Shown here one piece after another: positions 53,103 through 62,215 of a stretch of DNA of 64,000 bases (position 1 is its first letter; each line of letters starts with the position of its first letter). The position numbers and the translations under genes are program-made. The DNA lies in the NCBI GenBank assembly GCA_009926135.1, contig RFPL01000001.1, forward strand, positions 62,001 to 126,000, in the 5' to 3' direction. Source of the DNA: Sphingomonadaceae bacterium (GTDB lineage: Bacteria > Pseudomonadota > Alphaproteobacteria > Sphingomonadales > Sphingomonadaceae). The notes under the pieces were generated by a model. The model did not search any database. It was not told the origin of the DNA and was given only the letters and a program-made list of their open reading frames with translations.

Positions 53103-54580
53103 GCGAGGACGCCACCCTCAAGGACCAGGCCGCGCGTGATGCTGCTGCCAAGGTTGCCGATTATGAGCACGGCTGGTCGGCCGAGATCGAGACCGAGTTT
53201 GCGCCCAAGGGCCTGAACGAGGATACGGTCCGCTTCATCAGTGCCAAGAAGAACGAGCCCGAATGGATGCTCGACTGGCGGCTCAAGGCCTTCCGCCACT
53301 GGCAGACCATGCCGACGCCGGACTGGGCCAAGCTCAATATTCCGCCGATTGATTACCAGGACGCCTATTACTACGCGGCGCCTAAGCCGAAGAAGACGCT
53401 CGCCAGCTTGGACGAGGTCGATCCCGAGATTCTCGAAGTCTACAAGAAGCTCGGGATCCCACTGGAGGAGCAGAAGGTCCTCGCCGGGGTCGAAGGCGCG
53501 CGCAAGGTTGCGGTCGATGCGGTGTTCGATTCCGTCTCTGTCGCCACCACTTTCCGTGAAGAGCTGAAGAAGGCGGGGGTGATCTTCCTCTCGATCTCTG
53601 AGGCGATCCGCGAGTACCCGGAGCTGGTCAAGCAGTGGCTGGGCAAGGTCGTGCCGGTGCGCGACAACTTCTTTGCCGCCCTCAACTGCGCGGTCTTTTC
53701 GGACGGGACCTTCGTCTACATTCCCGAAGGCGTGCGCTGCCCGATGGAGCTCAGCACCTATTTCCGGATCAATGCGGAAAACACCGGGCAGTTCGAACGC
53801 ACCCTGATCGTGGCCGACAAGGGCAGCTATGTGTCCTACCTCGAAGGCTGCACCGCGCCGATGCGCGATGAGAACCAGCTTCACGCCGCCGTGGTTGAAC
53901 TGGTCGCGCTCGACGATGCCGAGATCAAGTATTCGACCGTGCAGAACTGGTACCCCGGCAATGCCGAAGGTCTGGGCGGGATCTACAACTTCGTCACCAA
54001 GCGCGCGCTCTGCCAGGGCAAGCGCAGCAAGGTCAGCTGGACCCAGGTCGAAACCGGTTCTGCAGTGACCTGGAAGTATCCGAGCTGCGTGTTGAATGGT
54101 GAAGACAGCGTAGGCGAGTTCTATTCGGTCGCCGTCACCAACAATTACCAGCAGGCCGATACCGGCACCAAGATGATCCATAACGGGAAGGGCAGCCGCT
54201 CGACCATCGTCTCGAAGGGGATCTCGGCCGGCAAGAGCCAGAACACCTATCGCGGACTGGTGCGGGTAGCCCCCCAGGCCGAAGGGGTGCGCAACTTCAC
54301 CCAATGCGACAGCTTGCTGCTCGGCAAGGACTGCGGTGCACACACTGTGCCCTATATCGAGGTGCGCAATCCCAGTGCTCAAATCGAGCACGAAGCGACC
54401 ACCAGTAAGATTTCGGACGACCAGCTGTTCTACGCGATGCAGCGCGGGCTCGACCAGGAAGCGGCGGTGGCGCTGATCGTCAACGGCTTTGCCAAGGAAG
54501 TGCTGCAGCAGCTGCCGATGGAGTTCGCGGTCGAGGCGCAGAAGCTGCTGGGGATTTCGCTCGAAGGGAGCGTCGGATGA
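53099..54580 (+). CDS. sufB: Fe-S cluster scaffold SufB
   Basis: Core scaffold of the SufBC2D complex, 493 residues. [66 protein letters not shown] and [20 protein letters not shown] are characteristic. The last part ([20 protein letters not shown]) matches SufD. Translationally coupled to both neighbours. Confidence 0.97.
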   Translation: MSEDATLKDQAARDAAAKVADYEHGWSAEIETEFAPKGLNEDTVRFISAKKNEPEWMLDWRLKAFRHWQTMPTPDWAKLNIPPIDYQDAYYYAAPKPKKTLASLDEVDPEILEVYKKLGIPLEEQKVLAGVEGARKVAVDAVFDSVSVATTFREELKKAGVIFLSISEAIREYPELVKQWLGKVVPVRDNFFAALNCAVFSDGTFVYIPEGVRCPMELSTYFRINAENTGQFERTLIVADKGSYVSYLEGCTAPMRDENQLHAAVVELVALDDAEIKYSTVQNWYPGNAEGLGGIYNFVTKRALCQGKRSKVSWTQVETGSAVTWKYPSCVLNGEDSVGEFYSVAVTNNYQQADTGTKMIHNGKGSRSTIVSKGISAGKSQNTYRGLVRVAPQAEGVRNFTQCDSLLLGKDCGAHTVPYIEVRNPSAQIEHEATTSKISDDQLFYAMQRGLDQEAAVALIVNGFAKEVLQQLPMEFAVEAQKLLGISLEGSVG

Positions 54581-55083
54581 AGAAGACACTGACCGTCCGT
54601 GCCGCCGGTGCTGACGAAGCCCCCGCGATCAAGAAGAAAGGTCGCGGCTGGGAGATTTCGGAGAAGCGGCTCGATGCCCTGCACGAGCGCGCGCGTGAAA
54701 TGCGGCGCAATCCTTCGCCGGCGCAGGAAGCGCTGGCGGGCGCCCTGGCCGAGGTCGAGACCGGTGGCTATTCGTTCAAGCGGCAGGATGTGATCGGCTC
54801 CGCGATCGTCGATTTTGCCTGCAAGCCGCTGATGCTGGTTATCGAGCTGGATGGCGACGAGGACGCGACTTTCACCGCCGACCGCACCCGCAGCCTGACC
54901 GAGGTCGGTTACCGGGTCGAACGCCTCTCCGCAGCTGCTGTGCTGGCCGATCCGGCCGGTGCCGCAACGCGCGTGTCCGAAGTGATGCGTGAGCGCTGGC
55001 ACGAACGCCGCGAGCGCAATCGCGCGGCTCGCCCTACCCCTAACCGCGCGCCCTACAGCCGTAGCCGGCGCCCGCAGGACTGA
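54577..55083 (+). CDS. DUF559 domain protein inside the suf operon
   Basis: A 168-residue protein with a PD-(D/E)XK-like (very-short-patch-repair-like) DUF559 core: [54 protein letters not shown] and [15 protein letters not shown]. It is preceded by a basic N-terminal region ([19 protein letters not shown]) and ends in an Arg-rich tail. The usual H of the family motif after DG is replaced by ED. ATGA overlap with sufB; 2 bp gap to sufC. Its role in the operon is unknown. Confidence 0.85.
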   Translation: MKKTLTVRAAGADEAPAIKKKGRGWEISEKRLDALHERAREMRRNPSPAQEALAGALAEVETGGYSFKRQDVIGSAIVDFACKPLMLVIELDGDEDATFTADRTRSLTEVGYRVERLSAAAVLADPAGAATRVSEVMRERWHERRERNRAARPTPNRAPYSRSRRPQD

Positions 55084-55085
55084 TC

Positions 55086-55829
55086 ATGCTGACCATTTCC
55101 AACCTTCACGCCACTGTTGCGGACAAGCCGATCCTGAAGGGGCTGTCGCTCACCATCAACGCTGGTGAGGTCCATGCAATCATGGGCCCCAATGGTGCGG
55201 GCAAATCGACGCTGGGCTACACGCTCGGCGGGCGGCCCGGTTACGAGGTGACCGGCGGCTCAGTCGAATTCCTGGGCCAGGACCTGCTCGAGCTGGAACC
55301 GCATGAGCGCGCTGCCGCCGGGCTGTTCCTGGGCTTCCAGTACCCGGTCGAAATTCCGGGTGTGTCCTTCGTCCAGTTCCTGCGCGAAAGCCTCAACGCC
55401 CAGCGCAAGAGCCGGGGCGAGGAGCCGCTGTCGGGCGGCGAATTCCTCAAGCTCGCGCGCGAACAGGCGGCGCTGCTGAAGATGGACATGGACATGCTCA
55501 AGCGGCCGGTGAATGTCGGCTTCTCGGGCGGCGAGAAGAAGCGTGCCGAGATGGTGCAGATGGGCATCCTCGCGCCCAAGCTGGCCGTGCTGGATGAAAC
55601 CGATTCCGGGCTCGACATCGATGCGCTGCGGATCGTGGGCGATGGGATCAATTCGGTGATGCGCGCGCCTGACAAGGCGGTGCTGCTGATCACCCATTAC
55701 CAGCGCTTGCTCGATTACGTGAAGCCGGACTTCGTCCACGTTCTGGCTGCTGGCCGGATCGTCAAGACGGGTGGCCCGGAACTTGCGCTCGAGCTGGAAG
55801 AGCGCGGTTACGAGGCGGTCGCGGCGTGA
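55086..55829 (+). CDS. sufC: Fe-S assembly ATPase SufC
   Basis: ABC-type ATPase of the SufBC2D complex, 247 residues. Walker A GPNGAGKST, signature FSGGEKKRAEMVQM, Walker B AVLDETDSGLD and the H-loop LLITHYQRLL. Ends overlapping the next gene (GTGA). Confidence 0.97.
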   Translation: MLTISNLHATVADKPILKGLSLTINAGEVHAIMGPNGAGKSTLGYTLGGRPGYEVTGGSVEFLGQDLLELEPHERAAAGLFLGFQYPVEIPGVSFVQFLRESLNAQRKSRGEEPLSGGEFLKLAREQAALLKMDMDMLKRPVNVGFSGGEKKRAEMVQMGILAPKLAVLDETDSGLDIDALRIVGDGINSVMRAPDKAVLLITHYQRLLDYVKPDFVHVLAAGRIVKTGGPELALELEERGYEAVAA

Positions 55830-56212
55830 TCTTGCTGCCACTCCTTCTGGCCAATGCCCTGATCGCGCCCGATGCCGCGCCGTTGAGCGAGGCTGTGACC
55901 CGCTGCGACCGCGCTGCCGTGGCCGCCCAGGCCCAGGCTGAACCGACCCGCCGCGCTGAATTCGCCATGGGCGTCTATGCCGAACAGCGTGCCATTGCCG
56001 CCGAGCGTTCTTCACTCGACGCCGCCACCCCGGCGGTGGTTTCCGGTCCGGCGGGCGGAGCCTCTTTGACCGCGGCGCGCGAAGCACTTGATGCCCGGCA
56101 GCGTCGGCTGGATGACGCCGTGCGGGTCGAGCGGGCCTGGCGCGATCTCAACGACGAATTGCGCGCCCAGTTCCTGGCGGCCTGCACCGGACGGAAAGCG
56201 AACAATGGCTGA
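55826..56212 (+). CDS. Unknown short protein inside the suf operon
   Basis: A 128-residue protein starting at GTG 55826 in a GTGA overlap with sufC. A hydrophobic N-terminus (MILLPLLLANALIAPDAAP) looks like a short signal peptide or anchor. The rest is Ala-rich, helical and charged (coiled-coil-like EQRAIAAERSSLDA, RVERAWRDLNDELR), with single cysteines at Cys27 and Cys121. No family recognised. The last 8 bp overlap sufD. Coding is supported by tight packing between conserved genes. Confidence 0.65.
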   Translation: MILLPLLLANALIAPDAAPLSEAVTRCDRAAVAAQAQAEPTRRAEFAMGVYAEQRAIAAERSSLDAATPAVVSGPAGGASLTAAREALDARQRRLDDAVRVERAWRDLNDELRAQFLAACTGRKANNG

Positions 56213-56942
56213 CATGGCGCTTCTTCCCACCCGCAAGGACGAGGACTTCCGCTATGCGGACCTGGCCGCGCTGGAGCAGGTCTGGCCGGTGGCGGTCGAG
56301 ACGATCAGCGTGGCTGCGGGCGAGAGCGGCAACCTTGCGCTGGTGCTTGATGGCGCGGTGCCGGTGGCGCGTGAGTTGGCGATCGTGCTGGGCGAAGGTG
56401 CCTCGCTTGATCTGCGCGTGTTGAATGCCGGGGCGGGCTATGGCCGCATCGCGGTGCGGATCGAGCTGGGCCGGAGCGCCAGCTTCACGCTGGGCGCAGC
56501 GCAGCTGGCGGGCGGCGATCAGGTGGTGGAGATCGTGAGCGACGTGCTCCATGCCGCACCAGATGCGGTAAGCCGCCAGGTGGTGCGCTCGGTGGCGGGC
56601 GGTCAGGCTACAGCCAACTACCTCGGCAAGGTGCGCGTCGCGAAGGGCGCTGACGGGACCGACGGATCGCAATCGGTCCGCGCCATGCTGCTGGATCGGA
56701 CCGCCACCGCCAATGCCAAGCCCGAGCTGGAAATCTTCGCTGACGATGTGAAGTGCGCCCACGGCTGCGCAGTGGGTGAGCTTGACGCCAATGGCCTGTT
56801 CTACATGGCCCAGCGCGGGTTGCCGCCAGCCGAAGCCAAGAAGCTGATGCTGCAGGCCTTCGTGGCCGAGGCCTTCGCCGGTGCACCAGACGAGGAGCGT
56901 CTGCTCGAAGCCGCGCTGGCGGCGCTGGGACGGCTGGTATGA
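56205..56942 (+). CDS. sufD: SUF complex subunit SufD, short form
   Basis: A 245-residue SufD, against about 420 in E. coli. It lacks most of the N-terminal helical domain but keeps the beta-helix core (SASFTLGAAQLAGGDQVVEIVSDVLH; GRTATANAKPELEIFADDVKCAHG-type text, here LDRTATANAKPELEIFADDV and KCAHGCAVGELD) with the conserved Cys and His, and the final FYMAQRGLPPAEAKKLMLQAFVAEAF. ATG 56205 gives MADMALLPTRKDEDFRYADL, the usual SufD opening. Coupled to sufS. Confidence 0.9.
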   Translation: MADMALLPTRKDEDFRYADLAALEQVWPVAVETISVAAGESGNLALVLDGAVPVARELAIVLGEGASLDLRVLNAGAGYGRIAVRIELGRSASFTLGAAQLAGGDQVVEIVSDVLHAAPDAVSRQVVRSVAGGQATANYLGKVRVAKGADGTDGSQSVRAMLLDRTATANAKPELEIFADDVKCAHGCAVGELDANGLFYMAQRGLPPAEAKKLMLQAFVAEAFAGAPDEERLLEAALAALGRLV

Positions 56943-58123
56943 ACGCGATTTCCGCCCTGGCTCCGGCTGACCTGAAAGCCCAGTTCCCGGGCCTGGCCGG
57001 CGGCTGGCACTATCTGGATACAGCCGCGACGGCGCAGAAGCCGCAGGCCGTGCTCGATGCGGCGCTGCAGGCGATGGGCGCGGACTACGCCACAGTCCAT
57101 CGCGGCGTTTATGCCCGCTCGGCCGACATGACGCTGGCCTTCGAAGCCTCGCGCGAAAAAGTGGCCAGCCTGATCGGCGCGTCGGCGCAGGAACTGGTCT
57201 TCACCCGCGGCGCGACCGAGGCGATCAATCTGGTTGCGCACTCTTATCCGCGCAAGGGCCGGGTGCTGCTTTCGCTGCTGGAGCATCATTCCAACATCGT
57301 GCCGTGGCAGCTGGCGGGCTGGCAGATCGACGTTTGCCCGCTGACCGCCGATGGCCAGATCGATCTCGACGCTGCCGAAGCCATGCTTACCGCCGAGCAC
57401 ACGATGGTGGCATTTGCCCATGTCTCGAACGTGCTCGGATCGGTGCTCGATGCCCGCCGCGCGGCGGATCTGGCCCACGCGGTCGGCGCCAAGCTGCTGC
57501 TCGATGGCTGCCAGGCAGTGCCGCGTCTTGCCATTGATGTGACCGCGCTGGATTGCGATTTCTATGCCTTCTCGGCTCACAAGCTTTACGGCCCGACCGG
57601 GATCGGCGCACTGTGGGGCCGGGCCGACCTGCTTGAATCGATGCCTCCCTGGCAGGGCGGCGGCGCGATGATCGACCGCGTGACCTTTGCCGGCACCACC
57701 TATGCCCCGCCGCCCCAGCGGTTCGAGGCGGGGACCCCGGCGATCGTGGAAGCAATCGCGTTTGGCGCGGCGGCGGACTATGTCCGCTCGGTCGGGCTTG
57801 ATGCCATCCACGCGCACGAAGCAGCGCTGGTGAGCGAACTTCGCGCCGCGCTGCGCACCCGCAACGATGTGACGCTGTTCGGCCCAGAAGATAGTGCGGG
57901 GATCGTCTCTTTTGCGCTCGATGGGGTGCATCCGCACGACCTCGGCACCATATTGGACGAAGAGGGTGTGGCGATCCGCGCCGGACACCACTGCGCCCAG
58001 CCCCTGATGGAGCACCTGGGCGTGCCGGCAACGGCCCGGGCCAGCTTCGGGCTCTATTCGGATCAAGACGATATTGCCGCGCTGCTGCGCGGGATCGAGC
58101 GGACACGGAGGATCTTCGGATGA
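56939..58123 (+). CDS. sufS: Cysteine desulfurase SufS
   Basis: PLP enzyme, class II cysteine desulfurase, that supplies sulfur for clusters, 394 residues. PLP Lys215 in FSAHKLYGPTG; active-site Cys352 in GHHCAQPLM; the opening YLDTAATAQKPQAVLDA is standard. No separate sulfur acceptor gene sufE/sufU follows here. ATGA overlaps on both sides. Confidence 0.96.
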   Translation: MNAISALAPADLKAQFPGLAGGWHYLDTAATAQKPQAVLDAALQAMGADYATVHRGVYARSADMTLAFEASREKVASLIGASAQELVFTRGATEAINLVAHSYPRKGRVLLSLLEHHSNIVPWQLAGWQIDVCPLTADGQIDLDAAEAMLTAEHTMVAFAHVSNVLGSVLDARRAADLAHAVGAKLLLDGCQAVPRLAIDVTALDCDFYAFSAHKLYGPTGIGALWGRADLLESMPPWQGGGAMIDRVTFAGTTYAPPPQRFEAGTPAIVEAIAFGAAADYVRSVGLDAIHAHEAALVSELRAALRTRNDVTLFGPEDSAGIVSFALDGVHPHDLGTILDEEGVAIRAGHHCAQPLMEHLGVPATARASFGLYSDQDDIAALLRGIERTRRIFG

Positions 58124-58593
58124 ACGAGGAACGGAAGATCGTAGTTGAGGAAGTCGAGGCGGTCAGCGCCCCGCCGCGCGCGCGGGTCGAAGACGTGGAA
58201 AGCCCCAGCGCCAAGCTGGAGCGCAAGCGGGACTACCTCGATGGTTTCCTGCAACAGAAACCAGCGGATCTCGCACCCGGGGAGCCGGGCGGCTCGATTT
58301 ACGACGGCGTCATCGCCGCGCTGAAGGACATCTTCGATCCGGAAATCCCGGTGAACATCTACGACCTCGGGCTGATCTACGGCGTTGAGGTTGATCCTGA
58401 AGGCGCAGTGGTCGTGACCATGACGCTGACCACGCCGCACTGCCCGGTGGCAGAATCAATGCCGGGCGAGGTCGAGCTGCGAGTCGGCGCGGTACCCGGC
58501 GTGCGCGATGCCGAAGTGAACCTGGTCTGGGATCCGCCATGGGACCCGGCCAAGATGAGCGACGAGGCCCGGCTGGAGCTGGGAATGCTATGA
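58120..58593 (+). CDS. sufT: SUF system assembly protein SufT (MIP18/DUF59 domain)
   Basis: A 157-residue protein: about 60 charged N-terminal residues, then the DUF59 domain VIAALKDIFDPEIPVNIYDLGLIYGVEV with VVTMTLTTPHCPVAESMPGEV (Cys108 conserved) and VNLVWDPPWDPAKMSDEARLELG. A late-stage Fe-S maturation factor. Overlaps sufS and sufA (ATGA). Confidence 0.93.
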   Translation: MNEERKIVVEEVEAVSAPPRARVEDVESPSAKLERKRDYLDGFLQQKPADLAPGEPGGSIYDGVIAALKDIFDPEIPVNIYDLGLIYGVEVDPEGAVVVTMTLTTPHCPVAESMPGEVELRVGAVPGVRDAEVNLVWDPPWDPAKMSDEARLELGML

Positions 58594-58943
58594 CCACGAC
58601 CACGCGCCAACGCCCTGCCGCCGTCATCCTGACGCCTGCCGCCGAAGCGCGGATCGCCGCACTGATGGCCAAGGCACCGGCAGATTCGATCGGGGTGAAG
58701 CTGTCGACGCCCCGGCGCGGTTGCTCGGGCCTGGCCTATTCGGTCGATTACGTGACCGAAGCCAATGCCTTTGACGAGCGGATCGAGACGCCCGGTGGCA
58801 CCTTCTTTATCGATGGCGCCTCGGTCCTCTACCTGGTCGGCAGCACGATGGACTGGGTGGAGGACGATTTCACCGCCGGCTTCGTCTTTGCCAACCCCAA
58901 TGCCAAGGGATCATGCGGTTGCGGCGAAAGCTTTACGGTCTGA
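58590..58943 (+). CDS. sufA: A-type Fe-S carrier SufA
   Basis: A 117-residue A-type carrier with Cys45 (RRGCSGLAY) and the pair in GSCGCGESF (109-111 region). ATG 58590 overlaps the sufT stop. Last gene of the operon; it converges on the next gene with a 6 bp gap. Confidence 0.93.
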   Translation: MTTTTRQRPAAVILTPAAEARIAALMAKAPADSIGVKLSTPRRGCSGLAYSVDYVTEANAFDERIETPGGTFFIDGASVLYLVGSTMDWVEDDFTAGFVFANPNAKGSCGCGESFTV

Positions 58944-58949
58944 TCAACC

Positions 58950-59912
58950 TCAGCCGTGTGGCCGCGGCACGAAGCTTTCACCGGTTTCAGCGTCGATGAA
59001 GGCAATCAGCGCCTTTTCATAATCGTCGAGATCCTCGTCCGCATCGAGCTGGTCGCGCAGCCAATCGGCTTCGGCCGGTTCCAGGTGCGCAGCGGCCTCG
59101 GCCTCAGCCTCCCAGTCCAGTCCTTCGGCCTCCGGGCCACTGAGCAGGCTGCCGAAAGCATCTTCGACATCGCTGGTCAGCATGCGGGAGAGGAACCCGC
59201 CGATGCCTGCACCCTCGGCATTCATGAAGGCTTCCAGTTCGGCTGCGCGCTCTGCACCAAGCGGCTCTGGGCCGGCAAAGCCGAGCAGGAAATTGGCGAC
59301 GCCCTGGACGAACAGCTCCTGCCATTCGGGCGCATTGGTCTCATAAAGCGCGACGTCCTTGAGTCGGAACAGCATCTCGGCTTCGGCCTGGCAGACCGAG
59401 GCCGGGCCTGCGCTCCCGGCAGCAAAGATCATCCGCCGCAGCAGGGCGACCTCGGTGGCGTTGATCCCGCCCGGGGCAAGTTCGCCGTGGCGGGTCGGAC
59501 CTTCGCCGTGTTCGACCGCCGCCTCGATCTGTTGGAGGGCGTAGGACCGCAGGCTGACCGGAGCAGTGGATGCGATCTCGAGCACCCGGATCAGCAGCTC
59601 CAATTCAGCCAGCGAATCGACCCGGCCATCGCGGTCGATGCGGAACAGCAACTCGTCGGCCATTTCCTGGTCGACATAGCCAGATGGTTCGACGGTGTTG
59701 ACGATGAAGTTCGCCAGCGCCTCGACGAAGAAGTCACACCATTCGCGGGTGGGTTGAATCAGGGCATCGTTGACGACGAATAGCGATTCGGCCTCGTCCG
59801 GATCCATCCGGCCGTCGGCCCAGCCAAGCTGGCGCAGCACCTGGATTTCTTCTGGTGCGATCGCGCCGTCGGCCATGGCCTGGGCGGCAATATCGCTGAA
59901 CTGCATGGTCAT
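58950..59912 (-). CDS. Unknown acidic protein with internal duplication
   Basis: A 320-residue soluble, very acidic, helical protein. Two halves align by eye: EIQVLRQLGWADGRMDPDEAE ... WCDFFVEALANFIVNTVEPSGYVDQEMADEL in the first, and EVALLRRMIFAAGS ... EWQELFVQGVANFLLGFAGPEPLGAERAAEL in the second. A third short, related segment ends the protein (EADWLRDQLDADEDLDDYEKALIAFIDAE). Spacing of acidic residues (DPDEAE, DRDGRVD) recalls EF-hand or TerB-like helices, but no named family is certain. Monocistronic, convergent to sufA. Confidence 0.7.
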   Translation of the reverse strand: MTMQFSDIAAQAMADGAIAPEEIQVLRQLGWADGRMDPDEAESLFVVNDALIQPTREWCDFFVEALANFIVNTVEPSGYVDQEMADELLFRIDRDGRVDSLAELELLIRVLEIASTAPVSLRSYALQQIEAAVEHGEGPTRHGELAPGGINATEVALLRRMIFAAGSAGPASVCQAEAEMLFRLKDVALYETNAPEWQELFVQGVANFLLGFAGPEPLGAERAAELEAFMNAEGAGIGGFLSRMLTSDVEDAFGSLLSGPEAEGLDWEAEAEAAAHLEPAEADWLRDQLDADEDLDDYEKALIAFIDAETGESFVPRPHG

Positions 59913-59994
59913 TGGTCGGTGGCCCCCGAAATGTCTTTACGGGGATGATCGCAGATCAGGGTTAAAGCGTCGTTACCCCTGTTTGGCGCCGGGT

Positions 59995-60435
59995 TCAGCG
60001 GCTGCGCAGCGCGGCCACGCAGGCGGCGCGATCGACCTCCTGGCCGTCACTCGAACGGCGGGCCTCGACATAGGTCGCCTGCGGCTCGCGGCCGGGCTGG
60101 GCGGGGTAAAGGAAGATCTCAAGCACGCAGGCCTGGCCGATATATTGCAGCTTGCGGGCATCGCCTTCGGATACGTCCAGCCGCGGCGTGCCGAACTGGC
60201 GGATCAGCTCCGGCGCGCTGGCCCCGATCACTCCTTCCAGCCCCGGCAGGCTCTGGACGCGGGCGGCCGGGGGCGGGGTGCGGACCGGCGGCCTGACCGG
60301 GGTCATGGCCGGACGGCCGACCGGGCGAGTGGCCGGAGGCTTGCCCGGCGTGCTCTTTGCGCGCGGCGGGGTCGTGCTGCCACAGGCGGCCAGCGCGGGA
60401 ACCAGAGCCAGCAGGAGCAGGAACTTAAGCTGCAT
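59995..60435 (-). CDS. Lipoprotein of unknown function
   Basis: A 146-residue lipoprotein: signal LLLLALVPALAACGS with lipobox LAAC, Pro-rich linker (residues 24-58), then a compact domain (PGLEGVIGASAPELIRQFGTPRLDVSEGDARKLQYIGQACVLEIFLYP) that resembles the SmpA/OmlA fold. A probable envelope protein. Its start overlaps the end of the EI24 gene by 11 bp. Confidence 0.75.
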   Translation of the reverse strand: MQLKFLLLLALVPALAACGSTTPPRAKSTPGKPPATRPVGRPAMTPVRPPVRTPPPAARVQSLPGLEGVIGASAPELIRQFGTPRLDVSEGDARKLQYIGQACVLEIFLYPAQPGREPQATYVEARRSSDGQEVDRAACVAALRSR

Positions 60436-61096
60436 GGGGTGCCTTCGCGCGGTGGACCAGATGGGTTGCCGTCGCTGCCCCTAGCAGCGGGGCAAGGAAG
60501 TTGACAAATGGCATGGCCAGCAGCGCAGCTACCGTGCCGCCCAGCGCGGCCCGGCTGGCACTGCTGAGCGGGGAGCTGGCCTTGTCCGATGGCCGATGCC
60601 GCAGCCAAACCATGTCCTGCAATTCCCGCCCCAGCAGAACGGCGTTGACGAGAAAGAAAACCAGTGGCGGACCGATCCCCGTGGCCAGCAACACCAGCGC
60701 CGCCGGCAAGGCAGCCAGGTTCCAGAACAGTGTCCGGCGCGCGCCCCGCAAGCCTTGGCCAAGTTCCTCGCGCCAGTTGAGTGTCCGGGCAGACCGCAGC
60801 GCCTCGGGATAATGGCGCGCCTCGACCGCCTCGACGACCTCGTCAGCGAAGAATTGCAGCACGGCCAGCGCCACGATCCGCCACAGTACCCAGCCGGCTA
60901 TCAAGGCTCCGATCAGGGCCAGGATCCCGCGGCCTTGTTCCAGCCCGGCCATGGCCAGGCCGTGCTCCGCCAGCCACCACAGCCCCGCGCCCAGCAGCGC
61001 AACGATCAGCAGCGTCAGTACCAGGCTCTTCAGCAATATGCGCAGGATAGCCGGGTCCCCCAACTGTCTGAAGGCAAGGGTGAATGCACTGAACAT
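60425..61096 (-). CDS. EI24 domain membrane protein (CysZ-like)
   Basis: A 223-residue protein with about five membrane segments: 20-45, 58-85, 123-145, 140-160 and 185-205. MFSAFTLAFRQLGDPAILRILLKSL, FFADEVVEAVEARHYPEA and LNAVLLGRELQDMVWLRH-type text (VNAVLLGRELQDMVWLR) match EI24/CysZ proteins, some of which take up sulfate; the function here is not proven. ATG 61096 chosen; the frame extends to 61873 antisense to adenosine kinase. Confidence 0.85.
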   Translation of the reverse strand: MFSAFTLAFRQLGDPAILRILLKSLVLTLLIVALLGAGLWWLAEHGLAMAGLEQGRGILALIGALIAGWVLWRIVALAVLQFFADEVVEAVEARHYPEALRSARTLNWREELGQGLRGARRTLFWNLAALPAALVLLATGIGPPLVFFLVNAVLLGRELQDMVWLRHRPSDKASSPLSSASRAALGGTVAALLAMPFVNFLAPLLGAATATHLVHRAKAPHAA

Positions 61097-61219
61097 GGCG
61101 GCGGCATTGCCGCTTGCCCCGGGGCTGTCAACGCGCGCTACCTTGCCCTGCGGCAGGATGATGGCTAGGCGCGCCCGAACCAAGTCTCGCGTAACTGCGC
61201 CCAGTGCAAAGGATTCCCC

Positions 61220-62215
61220 GTGCCCGCACCTACTTGCGATGTCATCGCCATCGGCAACGCCATTGTCGATGTCATGGCCCCCTGCGCCGACAGCCTGATT
61301 GAAGAGCTGGGCCTGACTCGCGGCGGCATGACCCTGGTCGATACCGAGCGGGCCACGGCGCTTTATGCAGCCATGGGTCCGGCGCGGGAGATTTCGGGTG
61401 GTTCGGCCGCCAACACCCTCGCTGGCCTTGCGGCGCTCGGCGCGAAGTGCGCCTTCATCGGCCAGGTGGCCGGTGACCAGCTGGGCGAAGTCTTCGCGCA
61501 TGACATCCGCGCTGGCGGGATCGATTTCGCCACACCGGCGCGGGCGGGCGATCCGCCGACGGCACGGTGCCTGATCTTCGTGACGCCGGATGGCCAGCGG
61601 ACCATGAACACCTTCCTTGGCGCCTCGCAGTTCCTGCCCGCTGCCGCGCTTGATGAGGCCGCTATCGCTGCGGCCAAGGTGCTCTACCTCGAAGGCTACC
61701 TGTGGGATCCGGAAGAGCCGCGCGCCGCGATGCGCCGTGCAATTGCCGCTGCGCGCGGGGCTGGGCGGCAGGTTGCCTTCACCCTGTCCGACGCCTTCGT
61801 GATCGACCGGCATGGCGATGATTTCCGCCAGCTGATCGCCGAGGGACAGATCGATATCCTGTTTGCCAACCATGTCGAACTGGCCGCCTTGACCGGTGAG
61901 GACGATTTCGACGCTGGAATTGCCGCGTTGCAGGACAAGGTCCCGGTGCTGGTCGTGACCCGCAGCGAGCAGGGCGCGGTTGCCGTCTCAGGTGGCCAGC
62001 GGGCGGAAGTGCCGGCGGAACCAGTTGTGCGGGTGGTCGACACCACCGGGGCAGGTGACCTGTTCGCCGCCGGCTTCCTTTACGGCCATGTCAACGACCG
62101 GCCGCTGCGCGAATGCCTGACGCTTGGCGCAATCTGCGCGGGGGAGATCATCTCGCACTTTGGTGCCCGGCCCGAAGCGGACCTGACGGCGCTGGTCAAG
62201 GCGCGATTGGGCTAG
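61220..62215 (+). CDS. Adenosine kinase (PfkB family)
   Basis: A 331-residue sugar-kinase-like enzyme. [28 protein letters not shown] and [16 protein letters not shown] (with the catalytic Asp) are PfkB blocks; the overall sequence is of the alphaproteobacterial adenosine kinase type, which salvages adenosine to AMP. GTG start at 61220. Divergent from EI24, convergent with purD (4 bp overlap). Confidence 0.88.
   Translation: MPAPTCDVIAIGNAIVDVMAPCADSLIEELGLTRGGMTLVDTERATALYAAMGPAREISGGSAANTLAGLAALGAKCAFIGQVAGDQLGEVFAHDIRAGGIDFATPARAGDPPTARCLIFVTPDGQRTMNTFLGASQFLPAAALDEAAIAAAKVLYLEGYLWDPEEPRAAMRRAIAAARGAGRQVAFTLSDAFVIDRHGDDFRQLIAEGQIDILFANHVELAALTGEDDFDAGIAALQDKVPVLVVTRSEQGAVAVSGGQRAEVPAEPVVRVVDTTGAGDLFAAGFLYGHVNDRPLRECLTLGAICAGEIISHFGARPEADLTALVKARLG

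Noticed and set aside
56801..58066. 421-residue minus-strand open frame
   Set aside because: Antisense to sufS, no family sequence.
61097..61873. N-terminal extension of the EI24 gene
   Set aside because: Antisense to adenosine kinase; family homology starts at ATG 61096.
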